Positions 28,138-36,235 of a stretch of DNA of 64,000 bases are shown here, one piece after another. The position numbers and the translations under genes were made by a program. How positions within the stretch are numbered: position 1 is the stretch's first letter; each line of letters opens with the position of its first letter. The notes beneath the pieces are model-generated. The model was not told the origin of the DNA. It worked only from the letters and a program-made list of their open reading frames with translations, and searched no databases. This DNA is from Sphingopyxis sp. YF1 (GTDB lineage Bacteria > Pseudomonadota > Alphaproteobacteria > Sphingomonadales > Sphingomonadaceae), in assembly GCF_022701295.1 (NCBI RefSeq), contig NZ_CP033204.1, positions 3,748,501 through 3,812,500 on the forward strand, given 5' to 3'.

Positions 28138-29468
28138 CCGAAACCGGGCGCCGAAGCGATACGATCTTTGCGCTGTCGAGCGGGATGCCGCCGGCGGCGA
28201 TCGGCGTCGTGCGCGTCAGCGGGCCGGAGGCGGGCGCGGCGCTGGCGGCGCTGGCCGGGCGTTTGCCCGAAGCGCGGCGTGCGGTGCTGGCCGAATTGAA
28301 GGATGCGGCCGGCGCGCCGCTCGATCGCGCGCTGGTTCTGTGGTTTCCGGGGCCGGCGACCGCGACGGGCGAGGATCTGGCCGAACTCCATTTGCACGGC
28401 GGCCGTGCGGTGGTCGCTGCGGTCGAGGCGGCGCTCGGCACGATGCCGGGACTGCGGTGCGCCGAGGCGGGCGAGTTCACGCGGCGCGCGTTCGAAAACG
28501 GGCGGATCGACCTCGCCGAAGCCGAGGGTCTCGCCGACCTGCTCGCGGCCGAGACCGAGAGCCAGCGCGTGCAGGCGCTGGGCATGGCGAGCGGGCATGT
28601 ATCGCGCGCGGTGGCGGACTGGCAGGAGCGGCTGCTCGCGTTGATGGCGGGGGTCGAGGCCGAGCTCAATTTTGCCGACGAGGATGATGTCGAAACCGGC
28701 GATGGGGTCGCGCAGCGTGTCGTCGCGGGGATGGCAGCGCTTGCCGCCGAACTCGGCGAATGGCTGGCACGGCCCGCGGCGGAGGTGATCGCCGAAGGGC
28801 TTTCGGTTGTCATCGCGGGGCCGCCGAATGCCGGTAAATCGACGTTAATCAATGCATTAGCGCGAAAGGAACTCGCCATCGTGTCGCCGCTGGCGGGGAC
28901 GACGCGCGACGTGATCGAAACCCCGCTGGCGCTCGACGGGATCGCGATGCGCTTTTCGGACACCGCGGGACTGCGGAGCGGAAGCGGCGACGCGATCGAA
29001 AGGATCGGCATCGACCGTGCGAAGACGGCGGTCGAAGCGGCGGATATATTGTTGTGGCTGGGTCCGCCGAAAGCGGCGCCCGACCACCCGCGGACGATCC
29101 TGATCGCGGCGCAGGCCGACCGCTGGCGGGGCGACGCCGCCGCCGAGGCCGAAGCGGCTCGTTGCGATCTGATCCTGTCGGCGGCGACGGGCGAGGGGAT
29201 GGACCGGCTCCACGCCTATATCGTCGACATGGCGCGCACGCTGTTGCCGCGCGAGGGCGAGGCCGCGCTGCGCCGGCGTCAGCGCGATGCGCTCGCCGAG
29301 GCGAGGGCGTGGCTCGACATCGAAGCGGGATCGCGCGAGGCGGACGACCTGATCCTGCTCGCCGAGCGCCTCCGGCTCGCGGCGGGCGCGCTCGACCGCA
29401 TCACCGGGCGCGCCGGGGTCGAGGATATGCTCGATGCCTTGTTCGGGCGTTTCTGCATCGGGAAATGA
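28134..29468 (+). CDS. mnmE: tRNA modification GTPase MnmE, probable CTG start
   Basis: With MnmG it forms the cmnm5 group on U34 of certain tRNAs. The N-terminal folate-binding domain is followed by the G domain (VVIAGPPNAGKSTLINALAR, VSPLAGTTRDVIETPLALD, FSDTAGLRS) and the C-terminal FCIGK motif with its essential Cys. The first ATG (28185) would drop the conserved DTIFALSSG strand, which is encoded in frame just upstream. Between the in-frame TGA at 28092 and that ATG there is no ATG, GTG or TTG; CTG at 28134 overlaps the preceding stop (CTGA). That start gives 444 residues, the usual length. Confidence 0.85.
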   Translation: MTETGRRSDTIFALSSGMPPAAIGVVRVSGPEAGAALAALAGRLPEARRAVLAELKDAAGAPLDRALVLWFPGPATATGEDLAELHLHGGRAVVAAVEAALGTMPGLRCAEAGEFTRRAFENGRIDLAEAEGLADLLAAETESQRVQALGMASGHVSRAVADWQERLLALMAGVEAELNFADEDDVETGDGVAQRVVAGMAALAAELGEWLARPAAEVIAEGLSVVIAGPPNAGKSTLINALARKELAIVSPLAGTTRDVIETPLALDGIAMRFSDTAGLRSGSGDAIERIGIDRAKTAVEAADILLWLGPPKAAPDHPRTILIAAQADRWRGDAAAEAEAARCDLILSAATGEGMDRLHAYIVDMARTLLPREGEAALRRRQRDALAEARAWLDIEAGSREADDLILLAERLRLAAGALDRITGRAGVEDMLDALFGRFCIGK

Positions 29469-29484
29469 TGTTCCACGTGGAACG
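29469..29484. promoter_or_regulatory. parS site 1 (ParB binding)
   Basis: TGTTCCACGTGGAACG contains the 14-bp perfect palindrome GTTCCACGTGGAAC, matching the alphaproteobacterial parS form in all but the last base. It starts one base after the mnmE stop codon. ParB bound here would nucleate the segregation complex. Confidence 0.85.
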
Positions 29485-29545
29485 GGGAGCGGTGCAAGGG
29501 CGACGGGGATGGGTGGTTTCGGGGTGGGAAGCTGCCCCTTGTGCA

Positions 29546-29622
29546 CCCCGGCGAAAGCCGGGGCCCATGGCGGGAAAACGCAAGCTTCGCGTCGGCAATC
29601 TGGGCCCCGGCTTTCGCCGGGG
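29546..29622. repeat. 22-bp perfect inverted repeat, REP-like
   Basis: Arms 29546-29567 (CCCCGGCGAAAGCCGGGGCC then CA) and 29601-29622 are exact reverse complements. Each arm is itself a hairpin, CCCCGGC-GAAA-GCCGGGG, so the unit resembles a paired REP (BIME). It lies in the mnmE-mnmG gap. Confidence 0.85.
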
Positions 29623-29664
29623 ATCACAACTCTGTCGGCAACTACCGGTCATTAGCGGATATCT

Positions 29665-29801
29665 AAATCCTCCCTGTGGCGAAGCCATGGGGAGGGGGAC
29701 CGCCGCCGCAGGCGGTGGTGGAGGGGCGGTAACGCTGCGCCATCAGCCCCTCCGTCAGCGCTTCGCGCTGCCACCTCCCCATCGCTGCGCGACAGGGAGG
29801 A
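29665..29801. repeat. Palindromic intergenic repeat, copy 2 (inverted relative to 4950-5076)
   Basis: Begins AAATCCTCCCTGTGGCGAAG and ends GCGCGACAGGGAGGA. Its reverse complement follows the copy at 4950 block by block: TCCTCCCTGTCGCGCAGCGA, GGGGAGGTGGCAG, CTGACGGAGGGGC, CCGCCCCTCCACCA and GGTCCCCCTCCCCA are all shared. The hairpin tips differ (GCGCGAAGCGC against CCCGCAGGG), as expected if selection preserves the fold. Terminal inverted repeats are TCCTCCCTG/CAGGGAGGA. No coding content. Confidence 0.85.
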
Positions 29802-30001
29802 GCGACTGACCGCAACCGGTCGTTGGCGGTCATTCTATCCAGCGACAACGGCTAACGACACGAACGGGATTACTGGACGGAACGTCCGCAATCGGTCGAA
29901 AGCCGACGATAGATTTTATCGCGCGACGGCAGATTTGAAGGATGCAGCGCCACGCCCCGGATGGATTCGCGCGGTGCTTTGAGCTATGCGCGCCCGCGAT
30001 C

Positions 30002-31873
30002 ATGCATAGCAGCGCAACTTTCGATGTCATCGTCGTCGGCGGCGGGCACGCCGGGACCGAGGCCGCCGCGGCGGCGGCGCGGCTCGGTGCGCGCGTCGCG
30101 CTCGTCAGTTTCGACCCGGCGCTGATCGGCACGATGTCGTGCAACCCCGCGATCGGGGGGCTCGGCAAGGGGCATCTGATGCGCGAGGTCGATGCGCTCG
30201 ACGGATGGATGGCGCGCGCCGCCGATGCCGCGGCGATCCATTACCGGATGCTCAACGCGTCGAAGGGCGCGGCGGTGCAGGGGCCGCGTATCCAGGCCGA
30301 CCGGATCCTGTATCGCAATGCGATCCAGGCGCTGCTCGCCGCCGAAGGGCGAATCACCGTCGTTGCGGGCGAGGCGGCGGCACTCGACCTGTCCGCCGAC
30401 AGCGCGCGCGTCGCGGGGCTGATCCTCGGCGACGGGACGACGCTGGCGGCGCCGGCGGTGGTGCTCGCGACGGGAACCTTCCTCGGCGGGCGGATGTTCC
30501 GCGGCGAGGAGCGGATGGCCGGTGGGCGCATCGGCGAGGCCGGGGCGCATCGGCTTGCGGAGCAGCTCCGCGCCGCCGACCTGCCGATGGCGCGGCTCAA
30601 GACGGGGACGCCGCCGCGGCTCGATGGCCGCACGATCGACTGGGCGCGGCTCGCCGAGCAGCCGTCGGACGGCGTCGAGGGTGCGACCTGGACCTGTTCC
30701 ACGTGGAACAATGCGCGCACGGTGCCGCAGATTTTCTGCGCGATCACGCGCACCAACCCCGATTCGCACCGCATCATCGCCGACAATCTCGACCGATCGC
30801 CGCTGTTCACCGGCGCGATCGGCGCGGCGGGCCCGCGCTACTGCCCGTCGATCGAGGACAAAATCCACCGCTTTGCCGATCGCGACGGACACCAGATTTT
30901 TCTCGAGCCCGAGGGGCTCGACACGCATCTCGTCTATCCGAACGGAGTTTCGACCTCGCTGCCCGCCGACGTCCAGCTCGCAATGCTGCGCACGATGGAG
31001 GGGCTCGAAACGGTCGAAATGGTCGTGCCGGGCTATGCGGTCGAATATGACCATATCGACCCGCGCGCGCTCGACCGGACCTTGCAGCTGCGCGCGATAA
31101 GCGGGCTGTGGTGCGCGGGGCAGATCAACGGCACCACCGGATATGAGGAAGCCGCGGCGCAGGGGCTGGTCGCGGGGGCCAATGCGGCACTCAGCGTGCA
31201 GGGGCGCGAGCCGCTGATCCTCGACCGCTCGGAAAGCTATATCGGGGTGATGGTCGACGATCTGGTGCTGCAGGGGGTGAGCGAGCCGTACCGCATGCTC
31301 ACCGCGCGCGCCGAATACCGGTTGCGGCTGCGCGCCGACAATGCCGCGACGCGGCTGACGCCGAAGGGGATCGCGCTGGGACTGGTGCGGCCGGCGACCG
31401 CGGCTTTGTTCGATGCACGCATGGCCGAGCGCGCGCGCGCGGCGGCGTTGCTCGCCGCGCCGGCGGCTACCGCCGATTATGCCGCGATCGGACTGGCGCT
31501 GCCCGGCGACGGCGCGGCGCGGCGACGGATCGACCTGCTGCGCTTTCCCGGGGTGACGATGGCGGCGCTGGCGACGCTCGCGCCCGACCTCGCCGCGATC
31601 GACGGCGCGATCCTCGCCGAGCTGGCCGAGGATGCGCACTACGCGCCCTATATCGCGCGACAGGAGGCCGAGCTGCGTTCGCTCGCGGCGAACGAGGCGA
31701 TCCTGCTCGACCCTGCGATGGATTATGCCGCGATTGGCGGGCTGTCGCGCGAGATGGTCGAACGGCTGACCAAGGCGCGGCCCGAGACGCTGGGGCAGGC
31801 GGGTCGGATCGACGGGGTGACCCCGGCGGCACTGACCGTGATCCTGGTGCATAGCAAGCGGCGGGCGGCCTGA
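30002..31873 (+). CDS. mnmG: tRNA uridine-5-carboxymethylaminomethyl modification enzyme MnmG
   Basis: A 623-residue FAD enzyme, partner of MnmE. The dinucleotide-binding motif is [40 protein letters not shown] and [17 protein letters not shown] are family signatures, as is [20 protein letters not shown]. The C-terminal helical domain interacts with MnmE. ATG at 30002 gives the standard N-terminus; an earlier in-frame ATG at 29942 would add unrelated residues. A perfect parS site lies inside the gene at 30695-30710. Confidence 0.96.
   Translation: MHSSATFDVIVVGGGHAGTEAAAAAARLGARVALVSFDPALIGTMSCNPAIGGLGKGHLMREVDALDGWMARAADAAAIHYRMLNASKGAAVQGPRIQADRILYRNAIQALLAAEGRITVVAGEAAALDLSADSARVAGLILGDGTTLAAPAVVLATGTFLGGRMFRGEERMAGGRIGEAGAHRLAEQLRAADLPMARLKTGTPPRLDGRTIDWARLAEQPSDGVEGATWTCSTWNNARTVPQIFCAITRTNPDSHRIIADNLDRSPLFTGAIGAAGPRYCPSIEDKIHRFADRDGHQIFLEPEGLDTHLVYPNGVSTSLPADVQLAMLRTMEGLETVEMVVPGYAVEYDHIDPRALDRTLQLRAISGLWCAGQINGTTGYEEAAAQGLVAGANAALSVQGREPLILDRSESYIGVMVDDLVLQGVSEPYRMLTARAEYRLRLRADNAATRLTPKGIALGLVRPATAALFDARMAERARAAALLAAPAATADYAAIGLALPGDGAARRRIDLLRFPGVTMAALATLAPDLAAIDGAILAELAEDAHYAPYIARQEAELRSLAANEAILLDPAMDYAAIGGLSREMVERLTKARPETLGQAGRIDGVTPAALTVILVHSKRRAA
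30695..30710. promoter_or_regulatory. parS site 2, inside mnmG
   Basis: TGTTCCACGTGGAACA is a perfect 16-bp palindrome and the full alphaproteobacterial parS form. It is embedded in mnmG codons for CSTWN, so the site is under both coding and ParB-binding constraint. Confidence 0.9.
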
Positions 31874-31913
31874 AGGTCGATGGAGCCGGGAGGTCGCTTC
31901 ATCGACCCATATC

Positions 31914-32534
31914 CTACTGGGAAATAGCTTCATTTCCGATGAGGTTCAGTTCGAAGTCGGCGGTGGACGCGGCTGCCATCAGACAGGATATCGCGTCGTC
32001 TTCGGGCCCGGATGGTAGGGTGAGTCTGCTCACCCATTCGGGACTGAGGACGTGCGGACCATAGGATGATTGCAGCGCTCCTGCAGCCGCAGGGCCACAG
32101 ATCGCTTCCAATTGCCGGGCGAATGCTATCGCATCTGTTTCTCCGGCGCGAAATTTTGGCACTTTGTCCAGCAGACCGCGCGCCGCCAGCGCCGCGGCGG
32201 CGCGTGCGCGATAAGCCGCCATATATTGCGCCATCCTGATTGCATCGAAGCCCTTTTGCAGCTCGGGTGGCAGCTCGACATCGTAAAAGCGAACGGCCCT
32301 GTCTATGCACGGCAGTTGCTCCTCGGTCGCTCCATGAACGACGAGAATCGGTGACGGCGAAAAGCCGTCGGAGTTGTCTAGGTCGTCGTAGCGGATTTCA
32401 ACGGCCTCCGCGCCGCACTGGACGATGTTCCGGGATGCCAATTCGGGGCTGGGAAAGGCGAGAGTCTCCAGCGGATCGGCAAATGGTCCAGACCACAAAA
32501 GGAATATTGGGGCTATCGTAGCCGAAATGCTCAT
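31914..32534 (-). CDS. Hypothetical protein inserted between mnmG and rsmG
   Basis: A 206-residue protein I do not recognise. The start MSISATIAPIFLLWSGPFA could be a signal peptide cleaved after PFA. The body is alpha/beta with an Ala-rich helix (AAYRARAAAALAARGL) and four further cysteines. It reads against its neighbours, splitting the usual mnmG-rsmG pair, and its DNA looks less GC-rich than the flanks, which suggests later arrival. The open frame extends 26 codons further upstream, but the signal-like N-terminus favours ATG 32534. Confidence 0.6.
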   Translation of the reverse strand: MSISATIAPIFLLWSGPFADPLETLAFPSPELASRNIVQCGAEAVEIRYDDLDNSDGFSPSPILVVHGATEEQLPCIDRAVRFYDVELPPELQKGFDAIRMAQYMAAYRARAAAALAARGLLDKVPKFRAGETDAIAFARQLEAICGPAAAGALQSSYGPHVLSPEWVSRLTLPSGPEDDAISCLMAAASTADFELNLIGNEAISQ

Positions 32535-32669
32535 CGGCGGGACATTGCACGGACGGGTTGAGGTTCGCAATCGAGCGATGCCATTGCGTGAGGCTTTCAA
32601 AATCTCTCGCAAAGGCGCAAAGGCACGAAGAAGAACAAGCCCGCTTCGCGGGGTAGGTGAAAGAGCGAC

Positions 32670-33329
32670 GTGGCGGACGCCGAACTATTGGAAAATGAAG
32701 GCGCTGCGCGCGACTGGCTGAAACAGGCGTTTGCGCCGACCGCCTTGCAATGGGCGGCTCTCGAACGCTTTGCGACGATGCTCGTTGCCGAAAATGCGCA
32801 GCAGAATCTGATTGCGGCTTCGACAATCCCGTCGCTTTGGGTGCGGCATATCGCCGACAGCGCGCAGTTGCTCGCGCTCGATCCGGACGGTGAGGGGCTC
32901 TGGATCGATCTGGGCAGCGGGCCCGGGTTGCCGGGGCTGGTCGTCGCGATCCTGTCCGATCGGCCGATGCTGCTCGTCGAATCGCGGCGGCGGCGCTGCG
33001 AATTTTTGCGCGCGGTCGCTGACGCGCTGGAACTGCGCCATGTCGAGGTCGCCGAGGCGCGGCTCGAGGCGGTGGCGACGCGGGTGGCGGGGACGATCAG
33101 CGCGCGCGCCTTTGCGCCGCTCGACAAATTGCTCGACTTGTCCGCGCGTTTTTCCACCGAATCGACGCGCTGGCTGCTGCCGAAGGGCCGAAACGCGGTT
33201 AAGGAACTGGCGTTGCTGCCGCAGCCATGGCAGAGAATGTTCCACGTGGAACAGAGCCGCACCGATGGCGACAGCCATATCCTGGTCGGCAAGGGGCGCG
33301 TCGCGCCCGAAAAGCGAGGAAAAGCATGA
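32670..33329 (+). CDS. rsmG: 16S rRNA (guanine527-N7)-methyltransferase
   Basis: A 219-residue SAM-dependent methyltransferase. The SAM-binding loop is LWIDLGSGPGLPGLVVAIL, with LVESRRRRCEFLRAVADALE for the ribose contact and ISARAFAPLDKLLDL. GTG start (MADAELLENE) preceded by a weak TAGGTGAAAG. Its stop overlaps the parA start (ATGA). A parS site lies near its 3' end. Confidence 0.94.
   Translation: MADAELLENEGAARDWLKQAFAPTALQWAALERFATMLVAENAQQNLIAASTIPSLWVRHIADSAQLLALDPDGEGLWIDLGSGPGLPGLVVAILSDRPMLLVESRRRRCEFLRAVADALELRHVEVAEARLEAVATRVAGTISARAFAPLDKLLDLSARFSTESTRWLLPKGRNAVKELALLPQPWQRMFHVEQSRTDGDSHILVGKGRVAPEKRGKA
33238..33253. promoter_or_regulatory. parS site 3, inside rsmG
   Basis: TGTTCCACGTGGAACA, a perfect 16-bp palindrome identical to site 2, lies in rsmG codons for FHVEQ and 73 bases before the parA start. 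ParB binding here could also influence parAB transcription. Confidence 0.9.
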
Positions 33330-34108
33330 TCCGTATCGCCGTGGCGAACCAGAAAGGCGGGGTCGGCAAGACGACGACCGCGATCAACCTGGCCACGGCG
33401 CTCGCGGCGACGGGGTGGCGGACGCTGATCATCGATCTCGACCCGCAGGGCAACGCTTCGACCGGGCTGGGCATCAAGCAGGCGCAGCGCGAATTTTCGA
33501 GCTACGAACTGCTCCGCGGCGATGCCGGGATCGCCGATTGCGCGATCCCGACCGCGGTGCCGCGGCTCGACATCGTGCCCGCGACGGTCGATCTGTCGGG
33601 CGCCGAGATCGAGCTGATCGAGTTCCAGGACCGCCTCCACCGTCTGCAGCAGGCACTGTCGGGCGCCGAGGCGGGGCAATGGGACATCTGCCTGATCGAC
33701 TGCCCGCCGTCGCTCGGCATGCTGACCCTGAACGCGCTGATCGCCGCCGAATCGCTGATCGTGCCGCTGCAATGCGAATTTTTCGCGCTCGAGGGGCTGA
33801 GCCAGCTGCTCACCACGGTCGAGCGCGTGCGCGAGCGTTTTAACCAGAAGCTGACGATCCTCGGCGTCGCGCTGACGATGTTCGACCGCCGCAACCGGTT
33901 GACCGACCAGGTGTCCGACGATGTCCGCGAGGTGCTGGGCCCGGTGGTGTTCCAGACGGTGATCCCGCGCAACGTCCGCCTGTCCGAAGCGCCGAGCCAC
34001 GGGCTTCCGGCGCTGATCTACGATCATCGCTGCACGGGATCGATGGCGTATATCGCGCTGGCACGCGAGCTGATCGACCGCCTGCCCAATATTCGCAAGG
34101 CTGCATAA
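33326..34108 (+). CDS. parA: Chromosome-partitioning ATPase ParA
   Basis: A 260-residue deviant-Walker ATPase. MIRIAVANQKGGVGKTTTAI has the KGGVGKT box at residues 10-16 with both lysines. LIIDLDPQGNASTGLGI is the A' motif and CLIDCPPSLGMLTLNAL is Walker B. It forms nucleotide-dependent gradients that pull ParB-parS. Overlaps rsmG by four bases, and parB follows immediately. Confidence 0.97.
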   Translation: MIRIAVANQKGGVGKTTTAINLATALAATGWRTLIIDLDPQGNASTGLGIKQAQREFSSYELLRGDAGIADCAIPTAVPRLDIVPATVDLSGAEIELIEFQDRLHRLQQALSGAEAGQWDICLIDCPPSLGMLTLNALIAAESLIVPLQCEFFALEGLSQLLTTVERVRERFNQKLTILGVALTMFDRRNRLTDQVSDDVREVLGPVVFQTVIPRNVRLSEAPSHGLPALIYDHRCTGSMAYIALARELIDRLPNIRKAA

Positions 34109-35077
34109 ATGACTGATAAAGAAGATGAAACCGGGGCCGGGTCGGCGATTCCCGCGAAGAAGCGGCCATCGGGGCTGGGGCGCGGGCTGAACGCGCTGTT
34201 CGGCGACGTTGCGATCGAGGCGCCGGTGCTTGCCACCCCCGGCGGCGCGGCGAAGGCCGCGACGGCACCCGCGGGCGACGCGGTGCAGCATGTGCCGGTG
34301 GGGTCGATCCGCCCGCTTCCCGGCCAGCCGCGACGCCATTTCGACGAAGGCGCGATCGCCGAGCTGGCCGATTCGATCGCCGCGAGGGGCCTGCTCCAGC
34401 CGATTATCGTGCGCGCGGCGCCCGATGGCGACGGCTATCAGCTCGTCGCGGGCGAACGGCGCTGGCGCGCCGCGCAGCGTGCCGGGCTGCACCAGATTCC
34501 CGCGCTGGTGCGCGTGCTCGACGACGCCGCGACCTACGAGATCGCGCTGGTCGAAAATATCCAGCGCCAGGACCTCAACGCGATCGAAGAGGCGGGGGCG
34601 TATCGCAAGCTGATCGAGGATTTCGGGCATAGCCAGGAAGCGCTGGCGAAGCTGGTCGGCAAATCGCGCAGCCATGTCGCGAACCTGATGCGGCTGCTCG
34701 ACCTTCCTGACACCGTGCAGGCGCTCGTCGGCGACGGCAGCCTCGCGATGGGGCATGCGCGCGCGCTGATCGGCGCGGCCGATGCCGAGGCGATCGCACG
34801 CAAGGTGGTCAAGGACGGGCTGTCGGTGCGCGCGGTCGAGGCACTGGTGCGCGACGGCAAGGGCGGCAGCGGAAAAAAGGCGCCGCTCGAGTACAAGAGC
34901 ATCGACGGCAACCGCGACCCCGATATCGTCGCGGTCGAACGCCACCTGTCCGAACTGCTGGGGATCGGGGTTGCGATCACCTATGCCGGCGAAGGCAAGG
35001 GGGCGCTGACGCTCAAGTTCGGCTCGCTCGACCAGCTCGACATGATCTGCCAGCGATTGTCGGGCGAATCGATCTGA
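34109..35077 (+). CDS. parB: Chromosome-partitioning CTPase ParB
   Basis: A 322-residue clamp protein binding parS. The N-terminal KRPSGLGRGLNALFGD activates ParA. The CTP-binding domain has RPLPGQPRRHFDEGAIAELA and the box GERRWRAAQRAG. The helix-turn-helix is HSQEALAKLVGKSRSHVANL. The C-terminal dimerisation domain spans about 265-322. The ATG directly abuts the parA stop. Three parS palindromes within 5 kb upstream are its expected targets. Confidence 0.97.
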   Translation: MTDKEDETGAGSAIPAKKRPSGLGRGLNALFGDVAIEAPVLATPGGAAKAATAPAGDAVQHVPVGSIRPLPGQPRRHFDEGAIAELADSIAARGLLQPIIVRAAPDGDGYQLVAGERRWRAAQRAGLHQIPALVRVLDDAATYEIALVENIQRQDLNAIEEAGAYRKLIEDFGHSQEALAKLVGKSRSHVANLMRLLDLPDTVQALVGDGSLAMGHARALIGAADAEAIARKVVKDGLSVRAVEALVRDGKGGSGKKAPLEYKSIDGNRDPDIVAVERHLSELLGIGVAITYAGEGKGALTLKFGSLDQLDMICQRLSGESI

Positions 35078-35327
35078 TCGAATCGCTCGGCCGGAGGCCG
35101 GCAATTGTGCCGATCCGGGCCGCAGGGGAGCAAAGCCGGTCCGCAAACGGCGGCGCGATATCGACACAAGATGTTGATTTTGAAAGTGAATGCATCGGTT
35201 CCGGCGCCAATCGCTAACGCGACGTTTACCATGAACGTCGGCAAAAGCTGAACGGGTGGTGGGTAGAAGGGCGGCAGCGGACGGGGTGGGATTCCCGTTT
35301 GCCGTACAGACCAAGGGACCAAATCAT

Positions 35328-35825
35328 ATGCGCATCGACTTGATGAAGCGCGCCCTCACGGGCGTGGCACTTGCCGCCTTCGCCATGAACGCCTCGGCGG
35401 CGCATGCGGCGTCGGCCACGGGCACCGCGAAGGCGAAGATCCTTCGCCAGATCACGCTCACCAACACCAGCGACCTGCAATATGCGACGGTGATCAGCGG
35501 CGCGACCGCGTCGACCGTCGCGGTGTCGACCGCGGGTGCGGCGACGTGCGGGGCGGGGCTGACTTGTACCGGGACGACGAGCGCGGCCAATTTCAACATC
35601 GCGGGCACCAACGGCGCGGTCGTCCTTGTCGGCGGCGATTCGAGCGTCACGCTCAACGGCTCGCTCGGCGGCACCATGACGTCATCCCTGAGCTATTCGG
35701 TGACGAGCGTCACGCTCGGCGCGACGGGGGGCAGCTTCCAGGTCGGCGGCACGCTGAGCGTCGGTGCCAACCAGGCGTCGGGCGACTATTCGGGGACGTT
35801 CAACGTCACCGCCAATTATCAGTAA
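35328..35825 (+). CDS. DUF4402 domain, pilin-like secreted protein
   Basis: A 165-residue protein with a signal peptide (MRIDLMKRALTGVALAAFAM to about AAHA, residue 25). The mature part is beta-rich, Thr/Ser/Gly/Ala-rich and low in charge (RQITLTNTSDLQYATVISGA, TCGAGLTCTG with a Cys pair, and SVGANQASGDYSGTFNVTAN at the C-terminus). This is the DUF4402 pattern, usually encoded with PapD-like chaperones, so a major fimbrial subunit is likely. AAGGGACC precedes the ATG. A strong terminator follows. Confidence 0.82.
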   Translation: MRIDLMKRALTGVALAAFAMNASAAHAASATGTAKAKILRQITLTNTSDLQYATVISGATASTVAVSTAGAATCGAGLTCTGTTSAANFNIAGTNGAVVLVGGDSSVTLNGSLGGTMTSSLSYSVTSVTLGATGGSFQVGGTLSVGANQASGDYSGTFNVTANYQ

Positions 35826-35876
35826 TTTCTGATCGGGTGGGGGGATCGGCGGGGCCTCGGGGGCCCGCCGGCCGCA

Positions 35877-35917
35877 AAAAGGGTCGCCGGGCGAGACCAG
35901 CCCCGGCGACCCTTTTC
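35877..35917 (+). terminator. Strong terminator after the DUF4402 gene
   Basis: AAAAGGGTCGCCGGG and CCCGGCGACCCTTTT are perfect 15-bp arms with a 10-base loop. The right arm ends in a T-tract, so it terminates rightward transcription; the A-rich left side lets it work leftward too. Confidence 0.9.
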
Positions 35918-35950
35918 TGCTTGGCGCCTATCGCGTTCGCATCCGTATTG

Positions 35951-36043
35951 CGTCATTGCGAGCGAAGCGAAGCAATCTCCAGCCATCGGAACGGCAGGGC
36001 GATGGCTTGAGACTGCTTCGTCAGTCCGCTCCTCGCAATGACG
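35951..36043. repeat. REP-like inverted repeat CGTCATTGCGAG...CTCGCAATGACG
   Basis: The outer arms CGTCATTGCGAG and CTCGCAATGACG are exact reverse complements, continued imperfectly inwards by AGCGAAGCAATCTC against GAGACTGCTTCG, with an inner CCATCG/CGATGG stem. The arm sequence resembles widely dispersed alphaproteobacterial extragenic palindromes. Confidence 0.8.
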
Positions 36044-36235
36044 ACAATGGGGACCACGCATGCCGCGGGGATAGGCGCCTTTCTGCTTTCGGCGACCGCA
36101 CTTTCGCGCGTCGGAGGGCGCCGAAGGGGCGCGGCGGCCACGTGGTTAGCGAAATATCAACCATGTTCGGGCAGGCAGGATGCGACCAACGGGCGGTGGG
36201 GACCACCCGGACCAACGATTGTGGGGATCGTGTCC

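Larger units (their letters stand above)
29469..30001. other. Repeat-filled gap between mnmE and mnmG
   Basis: This 533-base gap holds parS site 1, a 22-bp inverted repeat (29546-29622), copy 2 of the 130-bp palindromic element (29665-29801), and about 200 further bases before mnmG. Two similar tracts, ACCGGTCATTAGCGG (29643-29657) and ACCGGTCGTTGGCGG (29814-29828), flank copy 2. The reverse strand from 29830 reads through peptides like VGFRPIADVPSSNP, which I associate with dispersed non-coding repeats rather than a gene. Confidence 0.6.
35826..36235. other. Terminator and repeat region between pilin-like and chaperone genes
   Basis: The 410 bases contain the strong hairpin at 35877-35917 and a REP-like inverted repeat at 35951-36043. 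About 190 further bases precede the chaperone start. Read-through past these hairpins should be limited, so the subunit gene can be expressed far above chaperone and usher. No gene was recognised. Confidence 0.6.

Noticed and set aside
29830..30168. A 112-codon leftward open frame overlapping the mnmG start
   Set aside because: Its C-terminal peptide pattern (VGFRPIADV) is one I associate with dispersed repeat DNA, and it overlaps mnmG antisense.
32597..35314. A 905-codon open frame opposite rsmG-parA-parB
   Set aside because: It runs antisense through three certain genes and across their boundaries, as expected from third-position GC bias.
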